A stretch of 64,000 nucleotides of DNA from Himantopus leucocephalus (GCA_003993805.1 RSEF01000005.1:34680276-34744275), one strand, 5' to 3'. Positions 26,001 to 41,000 are shown, counted from the stretch's first letter. The notes: generated from the sequence alone by a model not told the origin. Made by a program: numbers and translations.

Positions 26001-29000
26001 AAAATGTACAACATTAAAGACATTCTGAGTTTTCTTTATATCTCCATCCTTTTTAATTCTTACCGTTTTTTCTGTGGGTCACACACACACAGCATGTGAT
26101 TTAGCAAAACGGTTTTTGTTGTAGAAAACAGTCTGTGTCCCTTCCAGTAATTTGCAGAAAATATAAAAAATTAACTTGTATTTTAATTTAATAGATATCT
26201 ACAAAGGTAACTTCTGGCTCAAAGAGGTAATTTCTGTGTAGTATTTTTATTACCATGGACCCGCATTTTTACTTCACTAGTTAGTGAAATTTGTGAAAAA
26301 AAGGAAAACCAACAGCTTTTCCAGTTGACATGCAGTGAAAAGGTAATTGGCCTTATTTTTCCACAAAGAGCATAAGAGAAAATACTGAATAAGTGTGTTT
26401 TCTTTATTTTAGATACAGCAGGACTAGTTTCTAAGGAAGCCATGCCATATTAAAAAAGAAAAAAAAAAAAAAGCCTTTCTTGAGATCATAACAGTATTTT
26501 GTAAAAAACATTCTCACACTTTTTTTTTTTTTTTCAGGTTTAGATCCAGATAAACATCTAGGAAAAACTCTGGATCAAATGGAGCCTTATCTTTTGGAGG
26601 TTAGTATTACTTAAAGGATACTCATACAGGTAAAGTTGCAATTAAAAAGTAGCATACACAGATATTCAGTAAAATTAAGTTAATCAAAAATTACTTAGTT
26701 ACTTTTAGAAATTAGGTGCTAACCCAAGGCTTATCTTTGTACATAGAACATAAGTCTGTGATAGGCACTGTCAGTATCAAAAATGTTCTTTCTGGAGGTA
26801 GTTTGCGAATGGTGCCAGCATCTTTAAAACAAACTAAAGGCAAGAAACCTCAATATTAAGGGGATACTAACTCCTATGTCAATATAATAAAGCTAAATAA
26901 TTGCATGCAAGTCAGAGACTTTCACAGCAAGGAATGGTAGTGGCAAAATCATAGGTGATACAAAACTTCCCCACAGATACCCATCTGAAGGTTTCCTACT
27001 ATTTTTTGCACAGTCAGACTGTGCAAAGTAGGGCCTTTCAAAAACAGAATAAGAGGTTTATTCCAGAGGATGTACGTAATTCTGTGCAAAGGGTTATGTA
27101 GTCCTCAAAGCAGGAAAATGCTTGTAGGCAGAGCTAATAATTTTATTTAAAGAAAAATTATACAACTAGGAAAAAAAACCTCAAACCGATTTTGTACATG
27201 AGTCTTCTTTGAGTTTGAGGTAGAAGCATCAAACATTAAGCTAAGCGCAGTTTAAGAATAACAGCTCTGAGAGTGTGTTTACATATATTGTCTGTGACAA
27301 AGCGAGTTTACCACAGTTCCTCGTCCTCGAGCCTGTTAAAACCCACAATTATTTGCGTGCTCGGCTCTTAAGAGAGTCTTGCTGTAACTTTTATCAGTGT
27401 AAGCTGTCTAAATTTGCAAAAAATGATCTCCTAAAAATACTTTTTGTTGTTAATCGGGGTAGTTACAGTTCAGCCTGGCTTCATAAGCAGTTTTTCTGGA
27501 ACAATTAAGGGCATTGCAAACTTGCAGAAGAGAAACAAAAAGTGACCAGAACTTGTTAGGAACTTAAATATTCTCTTTTGCTGCTGAAAGATAGTGACGT
27601 TACATAGGAATTATATCTTGAGTTTAACTTAATTTTGTTATTCATTTACATGGGTGGAGAGAAAAGAATAGATAATTGGTACTTGGCAAAGCTGAGGAGG
27701 ATGAATGAAGGTCCATAACATTCAAATAGTCTTACCTGAAGAGATTGTTGTTGGCCTGTTCTTAGCTTGAAGTTTGTTGTTGTGATTCAGAGGTGGAGAA
27801 TATGCCCAGAAACCTTTTCCCCACCTCCCTATATAAACTAGTCAATGTAAAAATCCCCTTCGTTATCTCTTTTTGTAAGTCTTGCTCTTGATTGATCTTT
27901 AGATCATCTCAACTACAGCAACTATTCAAGAATACCAGGGGGTGGGAAGAAGTGCTTCATCCTTCTCCAGAAAAAGGGAAGGAAGGGAAGTAGGGAAATA
28001 AATATCTTCCTAAATACTTGTAGTACAGGTAAAAAAGCACTGGCAGAGATATACAGTAGGAGTACACAAAACTAAGTAGGTATTAACTAGATATAAAATA
28101 TTTGTTCATATTGTGTCACTAGCAGATGTTTTATTTCATGGGGTGATAATAAATGTAGACTTAAAACAGTAAGTAGTTGCTGAATCTAGGGATATCTGTA
28201 AGATCCAAGAATAGTTAGAAGAGGGAGTAGATTTATCCTTTCTGAAAAGTATAAACTGGATTTCTACAGGAAAAGGAAGGAAGAGGGAATGGGATCACCA
28301 CTTCAAGCATCAGTGGGCTTTTGGATGAGGTGATATAATCTCATTGAACACCGAGCTAACTTTGAATTGGAAGCTGTGTTAACATGGCTGTTTGGCTCAG
28401 CTAACAAGCCACTGGGAACCAGAGTCCGCAAGTTTCAGTTCACCACTTGTGAACATGGTTAGACTGCTTCCAAGAGCTTGGCTGTGAAGTTGGCATTGCT
28501 CTGCGTGAACATGCTGAACTGGAGTCTTCGTTGCACTCCACGTTCATGTTGTAGACCTGCTCTGACCCTGGCATGCTGTATAGTGCAAGAGAGTCACATT
28601 ACTGTGGAAAAGCAGTTGTACTGACATGCAAAGTCACATTCTGCATGGACTGTAGAAATGGCTAACGATTGATAAATTCCCAGAAAGGTTGTTTGGAAGA
28701 TCTTTGGAGTCATGGGTAAATAATATGTAGTTTAAGAGTACGATAAACATTTAAGTGCTCCTCCCCCAGTTTTTTGCTGCAGATCATTTAAGCAATGTTT
28801 CTGTTTGTCAGAGCTGTTTCTTTAGAATCTTGGTAAATGTCAGCTAAGGAAGGATAAAACTTTATAATCATGAAACAATGAACAATTTACTGTGGAACGG
28901 ATTTAACAGAAGTATCAACTTTACTGTAATATCAATTCCATACTGGTCAGTCGCATTCGGATGAATTTATATTGGTGTGGGACTAGTTAAATAAGCCAAA

Positions 29001-32000
29001 AGGAGGAAAGTTTGGCCTCTGCAGTCGCAGAAAGCTTCTGCTACCAAAATTCAGGTTGCAATTTCAGCAACTGCAGATGGGCGACTACTCACCTCAGCTG
29101 AATCAGTAGTCTTGACTTTCTTTGAACCTGCAGCAGCAAGTATTGCAGTATTAGTTATGTTAATAGGGTATGATTAAAATAAGTCTTAAGAAGTATTCTT
29201 TTCCATTTGATTTCACCATCACTCATTTTAAGAAGAAAATAATAAACTAAAAAATCCAAAAAATCCAAAAGTACCTGGTATTTGGGGGAATTAAATGTAT
29301 TCTTCTTGACGTTTGATGGCTCAAGTGAAATGATTCTTACTTAATTGGTTTCAGTGAAACTCTTACTGTCATGGTTTAGCGCTCCTCAAAACCCACGTTT
29401 GCAGGTTTTATCTTTTATTGACACAGCAGTAAACAGAGCAGCGACTGCATAGCTTAAGGTGTAGAACTAGTAGGGCATTCTGACCCTACTTGGAAATGGT
29501 TGACAGGCCATTGCAGGGGAGACTGATATTTGTTCTTGTACCTGTTTCTTGTGCATATGCGTGCTGTGAAAGCCAAAGTCAGTACAACTAAATTGTTTTT
29601 ACTGGATACTTAGTTGGCTTTAAGGCCTAATAAAACCAAGTCATTAACTATAAACTGAAGAGAAATGCTTAGGTTTATGATGTGAAAAATACTCTTTTGC
29701 AACCTAATGAAGTCTTCAACATCAGAAGTTCTGGTAGACAGAATGTGAGAGCAAGGAGTTCAGAGTTTCCAGTAAGGAGGAGATAAAAAATTTAGTATTC
29801 TGACCATACCAAAGCAAACACTGTAATAAATTCATTTTTAACACTGCACATCCCCCAAACTACCACAATTTTATATAATCTTGTATCTTTGATTTGTGTT
29901 GTGTTATCTAACCAGTAATTTCCAATTTTACAACAAATTCCTTGAAATTTTTTGTTCTTGTTTTTTGCTAATTTATGCTTTTTTTTTTCTATTCTTGTGG
30001 GATTCTCTTTTGGGTTTTCTGTTGACCTCTAATGTTATTTACATAGTTCTTTATTCAGTTAGGTGCAGGATTTTTCATTACAGCTTTTCCCCTGGTGTTG
30101 TGCGCAAGTTTGTGAGAATTTTTGCAGTTCTGTTAAAATGAATTAAATACTGTTCTCTGCGTTCTTCAGTTTTGCTGAAAACCAGTTTATATCTTCATTA
30201 GTTCAGTGCCCAGAAAAATGCCAATGTTGAATATAAGAAGGTCTTTGATATTGAACCACAACATGTTTAATGTGAGTCATTTGAGATTAGTGGGGAATAT
30301 CCTGCTTTACATTTTAGCATATATTCGCAAAGTTCAACTTCTCAGATGCTGCAGATCAGGAATTAGGACCTTACTTACTTCTTTTTGTACTAAAAGTTTA
30401 CCTTAAGGAACCAGCAGTAAAATCAAAATCAACTTCTATTACTGTCATGCGCCTATTATAATTTGTCTTTTGGATGTACAAGAAATAAGCATGAACTAGT
30501 AATTTTCTTTTTAGAAAAATCTCTTGTTGAGACATTATGTCAATGTTAATTGAAAAAAAAAAAAACCCAACCCAAAACAAACCCACAACCCACCCCTGAT
30601 TACATCCACTGAATCATTTAACTTTGGAAAAATACATTGTCACCTACATTTTCAGTCGTCAGATTTACTTTTATTTTATGTGTGCAATAGAAATCATAAT
30701 AATTACTGACATAAAGGTGAGGTGATTCTGCTGCTGTAGCAGCAGAAAAATGGTGGAGTACTGAGTGGGAAAAACTTAATTTTGCCATTTTTTTCTGGCT
30801 TGACATGCAGAAGGTTGAACTTATGAGTACAACAATCATCTGCAACCTATAGTTTCATCAGGGGTGAGTTATACTGGCTGAGGACATGGGCATTGTGGCA
30901 AGGAAAGTTCTTGAATTACTACTTTTTTCTAAATGATAGGTCTTTGATTAATTATTGATGAGTGGTTGCTACATAATTGCTAAATTATTAAATTGCTCTC
31001 ATGTCCCACTGTTTCCTATATACCAGGAGCCCTAGCTTTTTACCTGAAAGCATTTCTTGGCAACTTGCCAAATCGCAGGGGCTGCTCAAACTTTCCTTAC
31101 AATTTAGGAATAGGATGGTAAATACACGTTATGGTACTATTGACTGTACTTCTCTCTCTGTTAAGGGACAGTAAGAAAATGTTTAGTCATTTGTATGCTT
31201 GCCTTAGAAGTTGATGAGTACTTCTTGATGTAAAGAGCATTTCTGTAATTATAGAGAATTTACTAAGTGTTACAATTTCTGTCTGGGAACAAAGTCTTCA
31301 CTTGAAATAGGAAGCACTTTGATTCATATCTTTTATCTTTGATTACTAAACTTAAATGAGAAAGTCAGCTGTAATCCTTGTGTTTCATTCCCAAGGTAGG
31401 AAGAGACTGTTCTTCGGGTAATGTTTGCGCTGATCATTTTATACCTTGTGTCTCATTGTGTATTTGAGTTAAGATAAATTTTGTGTAGTCTAGACGGTGA
31501 TTTCATCATATTTCTTTTGGATTTTGAATTGAATTTGCATTTTTAGTTAAGTGTAATTTGCAAATTTGCCGTTTTCTGGCTCATCTGAACTAGAAGGCAG
31601 ATTTAGCAATCATCAAATTTAGATTAGAGTCTAAGCTGTCGTATTGTTATGAATATAACATCCAACTTGTGAAACAAAATAATTGGTCTTCAAAAATGAC
31701 TAAAAGGCAAAGTTCTGGTGTCATTGAGGAGAGTTTTAAAATATTGCTGACTTTGTTAAATGAACATTAAGGATCTGTTCTATGAGCTGTTGAATGTCCT
31801 CAGTTCCTGTTGACGTTAGTGGGAACTGAAAATCCTTTAGCACCTTGTATAATTGGTGTCAAGAATGATCTTGAATCCAGTGACATTGAAAATGAGGATT
31901 TCCCTCAACAAAGATAGGAAATAGTCTCACATCTTTTGAGTATTCGATGTTAATTGCCAATAATTATTCTAGGCACTGATGTTTACAAGCAGAACTACCA

Positions 32001-35000
32001 ATTTTGAAAGTGACTCGTAAACAGTCATGCCTTGTATTTAATGTGGAAAGGTTACTGTTAGAAAGATCTTTTCTGTTTTTCTCTCTCTAATTTTTTGAAT
32101 AGTTTTGTTTAGGGTTTTTTGCAGTGGAAGCTACAACAAGAGGAAGAATAAAAGGTTTTGACTGACTGTTTTAGAGGTTGTCCAGTCTTGTTGCATCAAC
32201 ATTAATTATTCTTGATGTATTTGTCCTATAGAAACCTTGTTGCCATTGTTGACAGATGGAGTTCTCTTTTATGTCAGGAGTGTAATTTTTTAATGAGCAC
32301 TTGATTAAAGGTTTTATTCTGCTCCTTTGTGAAAATGTGAAAGAAAAAATGAAAAATGTCTGTCATAACAAGACATTGAAAAATGATTTAAGTTAAGTTC
32401 CAAAAGAGATTTAGATTTTATACCACCAGACAACTAAACGGTCATGTAGAGCATTACCAAGGTGTTGTTTTCTCAGAGCATTTATACTTTTCTCCAAAAT
32501 AAAGGCTGAAGAGGATTCAGGCCTTTTGTTTAATGAACTGAATTTTAAATTTAAAATATGGTCTTCGATTTTGTGAATACATTCAAGTTCCATGTATTTC
32601 TTCTTTCACACCTAATTCTGAATTATTTTTTTTTAGCTAAGATGATGGATGAAGTTGTAAACAGTCTTTGAAGTTTTAAAATAAAAAAAACTTTGAAAAA
32701 GAACTGTAAAGTAACACCAACTATACATTCAGCTTCAACAATAAAAATACAGTATCATTTGAATATATCAAATAGACTTGCTACACAATTATTCTGGTAA
32801 CCATATAAAAAATAGAACCTACAATGTATAAATAACCCAGTCTCATGCTTGCCTAAAAATAGACAAACAACAGATTTGGAATTATTTTCTAGCCCCCAGA
32901 CACACTTTTTCTGTGTCCTAAATGTTGCAGACATCTGCATTGCTACTTTGACTGCAGAAGCATCATGGGTGGGCATCTGTTCCTCTAAGGGAAAGCATAA
33001 GGGGGTTAAGTAAATATTCCCAGTAGTACATTGGTGTTAGCAATGGAGTTGAGGACTGCAGTTTGGCTTCTCGTGAACTACTTGAAGTGGAAAGCTGATG
33101 CTTGTTTCACATGGAAAAACCTGGACAGGACTTGGCTTGAAGCAGCTGGTGCTGGGATGCTTTAGAAGGTGATATAATCTGCTGATGAGGAGACGAATTT
33201 CTCCTGCAGAAAAAGGGAGACTGTCCCCAAGTTCAGGCATGGTGTACAGGTGCTTGATTACTACCTATCAGTACTGTACATTAATACAGAATAACAGTGA
33301 ACTATTCAGCAGTTGTGTGCTTCTTACTCCAGCAAAAGGACTTTGGTTCCTGCTCCACAGCTGCTCATTTATGAAGCAGGGAATAATTAAGATAGTCATG
33401 TCTCTTATTTTGAAAGTACTGGTTTATGTAGTTACGTGTTTTAGTGGGATATCAAGAGCTTCAGGAATATTCTTAAATGTACATGTTGATCTAGAAAGTA
33501 TATTTCGTAAAATTTATAAAGGAAACAGCATGCTGTTACCTCTTTAATTCTTGCTTTAGCTTTTTGCTTTTGATGTAGAAAACTCTCATCGGTTCTATTT
33601 GTTAGTTTTTGAAAGAATGGACATTTACCAAAATATAGAATGCAGTTGTTGAATCTGTTGCCCAGAATTGTGTTCGTTGTATACTGCTATGTGAAGTGGT
33701 ACTTCTTGTGTTGATTTACAGTACAAGTTTCTCACAGAAGTGATCTATCTATGCTAAAGAAAGATAGACAAATACAGGAGTCTGAACGACCCTTTGTGTC
33801 CACTGAGGAAGAAGGACCAGGAATTCATTCGTTTATCTGAATGTTATAGTGCCAGTTCTACTTAAAATATAACATATTGGTAATTTTTAGGTCATTGTAA
33901 TATGCATATGAAGAAACCAAGAACCCTCTGGATTTTATTTGGGTTTTTTTCAGCCTTTTAATGGTTAGTCTTTTACAAAATGCACATTGAAATTTTCAGC
34001 AAAATATATTTAATAGAGTGCTTTAATGCAATACTTATGTATTTTAATTTCCCTTTTGTGTTAGCTTTCTGAGAAATATGGAGTCCATGTTTGCGGAGAA
34101 GGTGGAGAATACGAAACATTCACTCTGGACTGCCCTCTATTTAAGAAGAAAATAGTTGTGTAAGGCACAGTTTCTTCCATTTCCTTATATTAAAGCAATG
34201 GGAACATATTCACATTTAGCTTGAGGCAACTTTTGTTGGCAGAGGTAAAACATGTCCTCTAAGTTCACAAACACTCACTTTGTTTAACACTGGCAAAGTC
34301 CTCTGAAAACCTAAATCAATACCTGACAAGACGAGGCCTTCATAGAGGGCTATAAACTTTTTAGACATTTGCACTTTCGTTTACTTGCTGATTATGGCCT
34401 GCAGTAAAACTGGTACCTACACACTGACACTTTTATCCTTTCATGAAGTGCGAATTGCCTGTAATATTTATCTTTCATTACAGCTACATTTGATAAACTG
34501 CCACATCAGTAGCCTGTGGGTTCCGTTAACTGTGTGTATGTGTGTGTGTGTTTTAAGTTTAGCAGCTTAGAATGATAACGATAAACATTTTTCTTCAATT
34601 ATTAGAGGGTATTTTAAATACAAAGTTTGCATGGATCCATCTCATTAACACTGAGTAGTTTATTCCTTTGACATAAATTGCTAAAATCTGTGTAGTGGGA
34701 TATGGAAAATATTTGTGTCATGATGCGAGTGTCTTATTAGTCTGTTAAATAGCTAAGCCTGCTTACTTCAAATGAGATGTTTTGACTGCTGTTCCTTTTC
34801 TTAGCCAAGTGAACAGACTAGTAATCATGTATTGGTGATACTCAGTCATCTTAGGGAAGGTCAACATTATGGAGCATATAGACATGATTAAGACTTTCAA
34901 GGTGAAGGTCCATTTGTTTTCATTTTTCTGTAAGACAGGGATCTGTCCGTATAAGGAAGAGAGAACCAAGAGCTGTTAACTCTGTTTCACTGCATGGCAT

Positions 35001-38000
35001 TTGGAAAGCTATGGAATTCTTTAGTAAGAAGAAGATTCAGAAAGTAACAATGTAGAATCTTTAAACTGGATTTAAGTTCCTGGATGGAATTATGAATGTA
35101 TGGGCCAGAAAGTGAGGCTCTTGGAGAAGATTCTCTGAGGGGAACCAAGTACTAGGTAGAAGTGGTAGGTTGTGCATTTAAAGTCTGATATGATTTCTAT
35201 TAAATTGACAAATTTTTTTCAGTTCCAGTAGGTGTCAGAGGCAGAATTATGTGAAACTTTTTCATTTAGAGTAATACTATCTGTTACCGGATAAATGTGG
35301 CCCATTCAGTGTTTATATTGCAACACTTGGGACAAAAAGTGTATTTCAGAGGAATTGCTAGATTTTAACTGAGAGGTTAAATGCGCTTGTATCAGTTTTT
35401 GCACTTAAATGTGTTTTGTTGATAATTTACATTCTTTCTATTTATTTTGAGGTTTCTTATGTTACAGATTAAATCTGGGAGTTTATTGGAATTGGATGCA
35501 TTAACTTCTCAGTGCTCCTTTTCAAAGTCATCTTTGCATAGACACAACAGATTGGAAAAAACTACATCAAACCTCATGAGTAGTTCTTGGTTGGTGTAGT
35601 GTGGAGAGATTTTTTTCTTTTTTTTTTCCCCCCATAAAATTTGAGGAACACCTAGGAAAGTGCATTGTGCCCTTGGGTTGGGATCAACCAAATATCAGTT
35701 TAAGTAGGAATATCTTATAATATATTCTAAATTTATTTCTGGCTATCGGTGGTTTAATGATCATTCAGGCAACTAGGAAAAGCTAAAACAGAGGTGGTCT
35801 GGCTGAGTTATCTTTATTTCTATTGGCAACACTCCAAATAATAATAAAAGTTAATAATAAATGCGCAAAAAAATATAGGAAAAGGCAAATATATAAATCA
35901 GTGGATATTTAATAATAAATATATGGCACAGCGGACTGTTAAACAGTCAGCTAGTTCTAAATATACATTTCCATATTGGAAACTGTATAGCTACATTGGC
36001 ATTGTGTGTCTCTGGCGTGATAAGCTCTGGTTAGCTCTTACATTATTTGTGTCATAAAGACATGCTTTTTGAGGGGCTGGAAATCTATTACTTTATGAAC
36101 TTCTAAAGAAAAATATTTTGTAGATTTTCTGTCATAAAACAAGTTACAAGTTTGTTTATTTTGTGCTTTTCATTCTTGCTTTTCATATACACTGAATCTA
36201 AACAGACTTTGTAATCATGTTGTTAACCATGTTAGTATAGTTTCCAAATGTTTAGATAGCCATGGTTCCGATATACATCCTGATACAATTTTTGCAACCT
36301 AAATGGAGTTGTAAGAATTACAATTTAGAGGATAAAACCTGTCTGGATTTTCAAGGTCCCTAAATTCCTGAGGTCCTCCAAGATGTCTTCCTAGAGAAAG
36401 TTTCAGAGGAAGACATTAAAGACTACTTTTGCCTACAAAACAGATGTGATGGATTAACCTTGGCTGCCTGCCAGGTGCCCACCAAGCTGCTCTCACTCCC
36501 CTCCTCAGCAAGACAGGGGAAAAAACTAAAATGAAAAAGCTTGTAGGTTTGGTGAAGGACAGGACAGAGTGATGGTTTACCAATTGTCATCATGGGCAAA
36601 CTGGACTCAGCCTGGGGAAAACTAATTTAATTTATTGCCAATTAAAAAAAAAAAAAAAAGTACGCAAGTGAGAAACAAAGACAAAATTAAAACCGCCTTC
36701 TCTTCCCACACGTTCTTCCCAGGTGTAACTTCACTTTTTTGTTCCTGACTCTTCTACATCCTCCCTACTGAGAAGTGCAAGGGGACCAGGAATGGGGGTT
36801 GTGGTCAGTTCCTAACACTGCATCTCTGCTGCGCCTTCCTCTTCACACTTTTCCCTTGCTCCAGCTTGGGTCTGTTCCATGGGCTACAGACCCTCACAAA
36901 CTGCTGCACTATGGGTCTTTCCCACAGGGCAGTTCTTCAAGAACTGCTCCAGTGCAGGTCCTTTCCATGAGGTACAGTTATTCAGGAACAGACTGCTCCA
37001 GCATGGGTCCCCCACAGGGTCACAGTTCCTGTCAGAACACCTGCTTTTGCACGAGCTCATCTCCACTGGCCACAGTTCCTGCCAAGAGCCTGGTCCAGCA
37101 TGGGGTCCTCCACAGGCTGCAGTGTGGATATCTTTGATGTCATCCTCCATGGGCTGCAGGGGGCAACCTGCTTCACCATGGTCTTTTCCACAGGCTTTAT
37201 GGAACCTCTGCTGTGGTGCTTAGATCATCTCCTCCCATTCCTTCTTCGCTGACCTTGGTGTCTGCAGACCTGTTTCTGTCATGTTTTTCTCACTCCTCTC
37301 ACAGCTGCTGCACAGCATTTTTACCATTTTTAAAATGTATTATCACAGAAGCACCACCAGTGTTGCTGATGGGCTCAGCAGCCCTCAGTCTCCTCTCACA
37401 GAGGCCACCACCCGTGCAGCCTGCCCCCTGCTACCAAAACCTTGCCACATAAACCCAATACAACAGGAGAAAATCTAATATGCCTGACATTAATTACCCT
37501 ACTTTAGGGGAATGTGTTCACTGGTCGATGTTTTTATCAGGTGAAACTTGTGACAAAATATGCTTCTACAGTGTATCCTTTGAAAAAGAAGGAAATCTGC
37601 TACTTCAGGAAAAGAAAAATATAGCCTTGATATGTTACTTATTATGGAGAAGTGGAGTCTTTAACGTAAGACTATATGATGAATTTTGCTATTGAATTCT
37701 TGCCATTCTTCATTAAAAAATGTCTCACAAAGAAAGCGTGGCAAATTGAGTGAAATATTTGAAAATAAACAAGATTTAGCAATGAAAGCAAGATCTTACA
37801 ATCAAAATATTCAACATGTACATTTAAGATCTTACAATCAAAATATTCAACCAAGAGTCAGATGGGTTTTTATCTGGTTTTCTCAGGCAGACTACTGTAA
37901 TCCAGTTGCCAGCTTTCTTATGCTCAATATTTGAGGGAGGTACCAAGCATTTCCTGTCCTTCTTACACTGGTATTTAAAGTGCAATTGATTGACACCTAT

Positions 38001-41000
38001 TCAAATCATAAAGATACATTTCTCACCTATGTGAATGCCACGTAATACCTACTCTTATGATAAAGGCCCATTTGTATCTATGGAACACAGAATAATTTGA
38101 TTTTTTTCCAGGTAAATTGGCATAGTTGAAATATTTGCTAAGTATAATTTTGAATTTATATACCTTACCATTAGCTCTGTATTAAGGTTTGTAATTCTAG
38201 GTTTGGAGTTAAAAGTAAATCTGTATACATGAAAAGATAATCATGTACTGAGAGCACTGATTCTACTCTCAGACTTGTTATATTTGTCCTGTGGCAATGA
38301 TACTGAGTGTTTTAAAATGATTAGATATTTCCTAGATCTTCAAGGAGACTTGAGAGGTCAGATGACTGTGATTTCAAAAAACAGATAATTAAAACAGTTT
38401 TCCAACTATACTTCATTGTTTGCCAAAGTCTTCTGAAAATGCTCATCAACACAATTTGTGTGTTTCCGTCATAATCAAACATGAACCACCTTATGTAGTC
38501 GTGTTCCTACTCAAAAATCGGACTTGCAGCATGAAATGGCCTTTATATAATTATCGAGGTCTCTCAAATCTCTGTTTTTCATTTTAATCTCTGCTTTTGA
38601 TGTGTTTTTGGGATGACTTTTTTTTTATTTTTTCCTAAAATGGACATGACATGTAAGTTCAGGTCTTCCTATTTTTTTTAATTGTTGACTCATCATTGGA
38701 TGCAAACAAAACTGTTCTGCTTTCCACCTATTCGTTACATTTACTATTGAACAAGACTAAATTTTATCAGTTACAACACTGATGTATGTTTGGAGAGGCT
38801 GACAGAAAATTAAGTAGTTGGGAAAAAATATTTTCTTTTGATATGTATTGTAATACTGTTTTCAGCACACGTAATCTACCTATTGTCACCCATCAGCTGA
38901 GAAATATTGGTATATTAAACTAGATATCTGTTATGGTCCCATCAAATACCCATGTGTTAGCTGTGTCGTAGGAATGTACCTCATACCGAGAAGAAATATT
39001 TATTGGTCTGTTAATATTTGTGATACTTCTTGATCAACAAATAAGTACTCAAAAATTCTAAAGTTATTGAACAGTTAGCATAGGTAACAACACCTAACAT
39101 CTGTTCCGCTGTACTCATGAATTGGAACATGCAGGGATACAAGCAGAACTGCTTCTTTAACTTTGGAGTTAAATATATTTTTTAAAGTTACTAGGTATTC
39201 TTTAAATCCAACAGACACATACGTTTAATAACCCTAAATTTTTGTTTTTCCTTTCTGATACAAGCTTTTCTGTTAGTTTAGTTTTAAATAGTCAATGCAT
39301 TACTGAAAAGTAGCAGACTTCCCCATATAGGACTTGAACAGCAAGCAAGAAATCTTTATTGAAAATATCCTCAGACACGGAGGATACCCAGGTACCAGGT
39401 GCTACTGGAGTCTTGGTGTCTGGTTTTTATTATTTCTAATTATGTATTCCTGTTACTAAAGTTTTCCAAAATTATTTTCTGCCTATTCCTGTTAGAATTA
39501 GAAGACACCGTGATGATTTGAAAAGAATTACTTTAATCTTAAGGGACTACCTTTAAGATATCTTAAAGGAATAAGTGATACTTTAATTGTAAAAAAATCC
39601 TTATAATAACTCTCAAGAATGAAGCTGAAGGCTTGTTTTTCAAATTAATTTAATAGTTTACTAAAAGGGAAGTGGAACTTCTTATTCTAAAGGTATTTAT
39701 CCTTATGCAATGTAGTGATGATGGTCACCTTAGGAGTTTTTACATTTTAAAGCCCAAAACACATTTTATAGAAGAGATATTTCTGTTAATTTTACACTTT
39801 CATTAAGTCAGTGGAATCTGGCCAAGACTTCAACTGTTTCCAGTTTGCATGATTTTTTGTGGCATTATTAGAAATCTATCTATCTCATCTTACTGAATAC
39901 TGTGAAGGTATCAAGGGCACTGTGGTTTCAAGAAAATTATTTGTGTGCCCTTAGCCTTACTTATAACAATTTTCAGATTTTTCTCATACTGCATCTGAGT
40001 TTCTCTTATGTTTTCTTTGGGTTTCTCACCTTCTGATGTTTGTTTCCTAGAGCTACCTTTTTCTTAAGTAGTAAAACCATGCAGATGGATATAACAGATA
40101 CTGCCTCTTGTGAATCAGTGTGACAGATTGTGTCTGTAAAAATGAAAACTAAAATTAACTAATTTGAATCAGCACACAGGAAGTTTAGCATTGTTACCAA
40201 CGCATTTGGCATTAAAAAGTTGTGTCTAGTAGTCTTCAATATCAGATGCAAGATGGTCGAATCAGTCAGTTTCTCAGCGTGAAATATTGTATGTTGTTAA
40301 TACCTCAAGAACTAATCCCTGGAGCATTAATCAAGAAGAATGGCTTTTAAAAAATCTCCTGTTGATGAAATTAAAAGGTTGCTTTACATATTAGTCTCAG
40401 AATGTAAAACATAATGTCATTTATGCCTTCATAGACTACAGCTAACTGAATCTCTTAGTAGTGGTCTGGAAGTATAGTTTATTCCTTTTTAAAATTGAAA
40501 ATCAGTGAAGATAATGTGTTGTTCAACAACACGATTTTATATAGCAAACTGTTTTTTCTTGATTGATATAGCAACTAAATAAGAAATTAGTAGATTTGCA
40601 ATGAGTTACCTTGGAGTCTGTGTTATATGGCGACTAACTATTGTCTACATGTAAAATTATATACTAACATTTGATGCTAATAATTTTGTATTTCAGAGAT
40701 TCAGCCAAGGTGGTTGTGCATTCAGCTGATGCATTTGCACCTGTGGCCTACCTTCATTTTTTAAAATTACACCTGGAGAATAAGGCAAGTAGATTGCAAA
40801 TGTCATCTTCCTTTAAAGCTATATTCATTGCTTTCTGGTTTTATGTTGCTTTGTCACAGTTTGGAGTGAAGCTGTATTTTCTCATGTGGGTCTAATTTCA
40901 AATAACAATGTACATATTTATTTGAATTTCAGAATTTACCATAAGGAAAAACTCCACACAAATGCTACCTTGTGTCAAATGAATGAATGGAGGTAGTATA

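Larger units (their letters stand above)
13304..26537 (+). other. DPH6: DPH6 intron b-c (13.2 kb)
   Basis: GT-AG intron, phase 1, the largest seen here. It contains a possible conserved block with an AP-2-type palindrome (15230-15480), a small hairpin (16610-16627), a short CTTGCTTTTCC tandem repeat (18452-18472), a CR1 3' end (22728-23031) and a purine-rich tract near 21320-21375. The stretch 23790-24060, with several TAAT cores, could be another conserved block. The rest shows nothing recognisable. Confidence 0.85.
34160..40696 (+). other. DPH6: DPH6 intron d-e (6.5 kb) containing a solo LTR
   Basis: GT-AG intron, phase 2. It carries a complete solo LTR (36445-37462), a T/C-rich tract (35609-35632) and a direct repeat of 26 bp (37790-37851). 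Outside these the sequence is ordinary AT-rich intron. Confidence 0.85.

Noticed and set aside
36775..37223. Overlapping open frames of 88-120 codons on both strands
   Set aside because: They fall inside the GC-rich unit array of the solo LTR, where long frames on both strands arise from composition.
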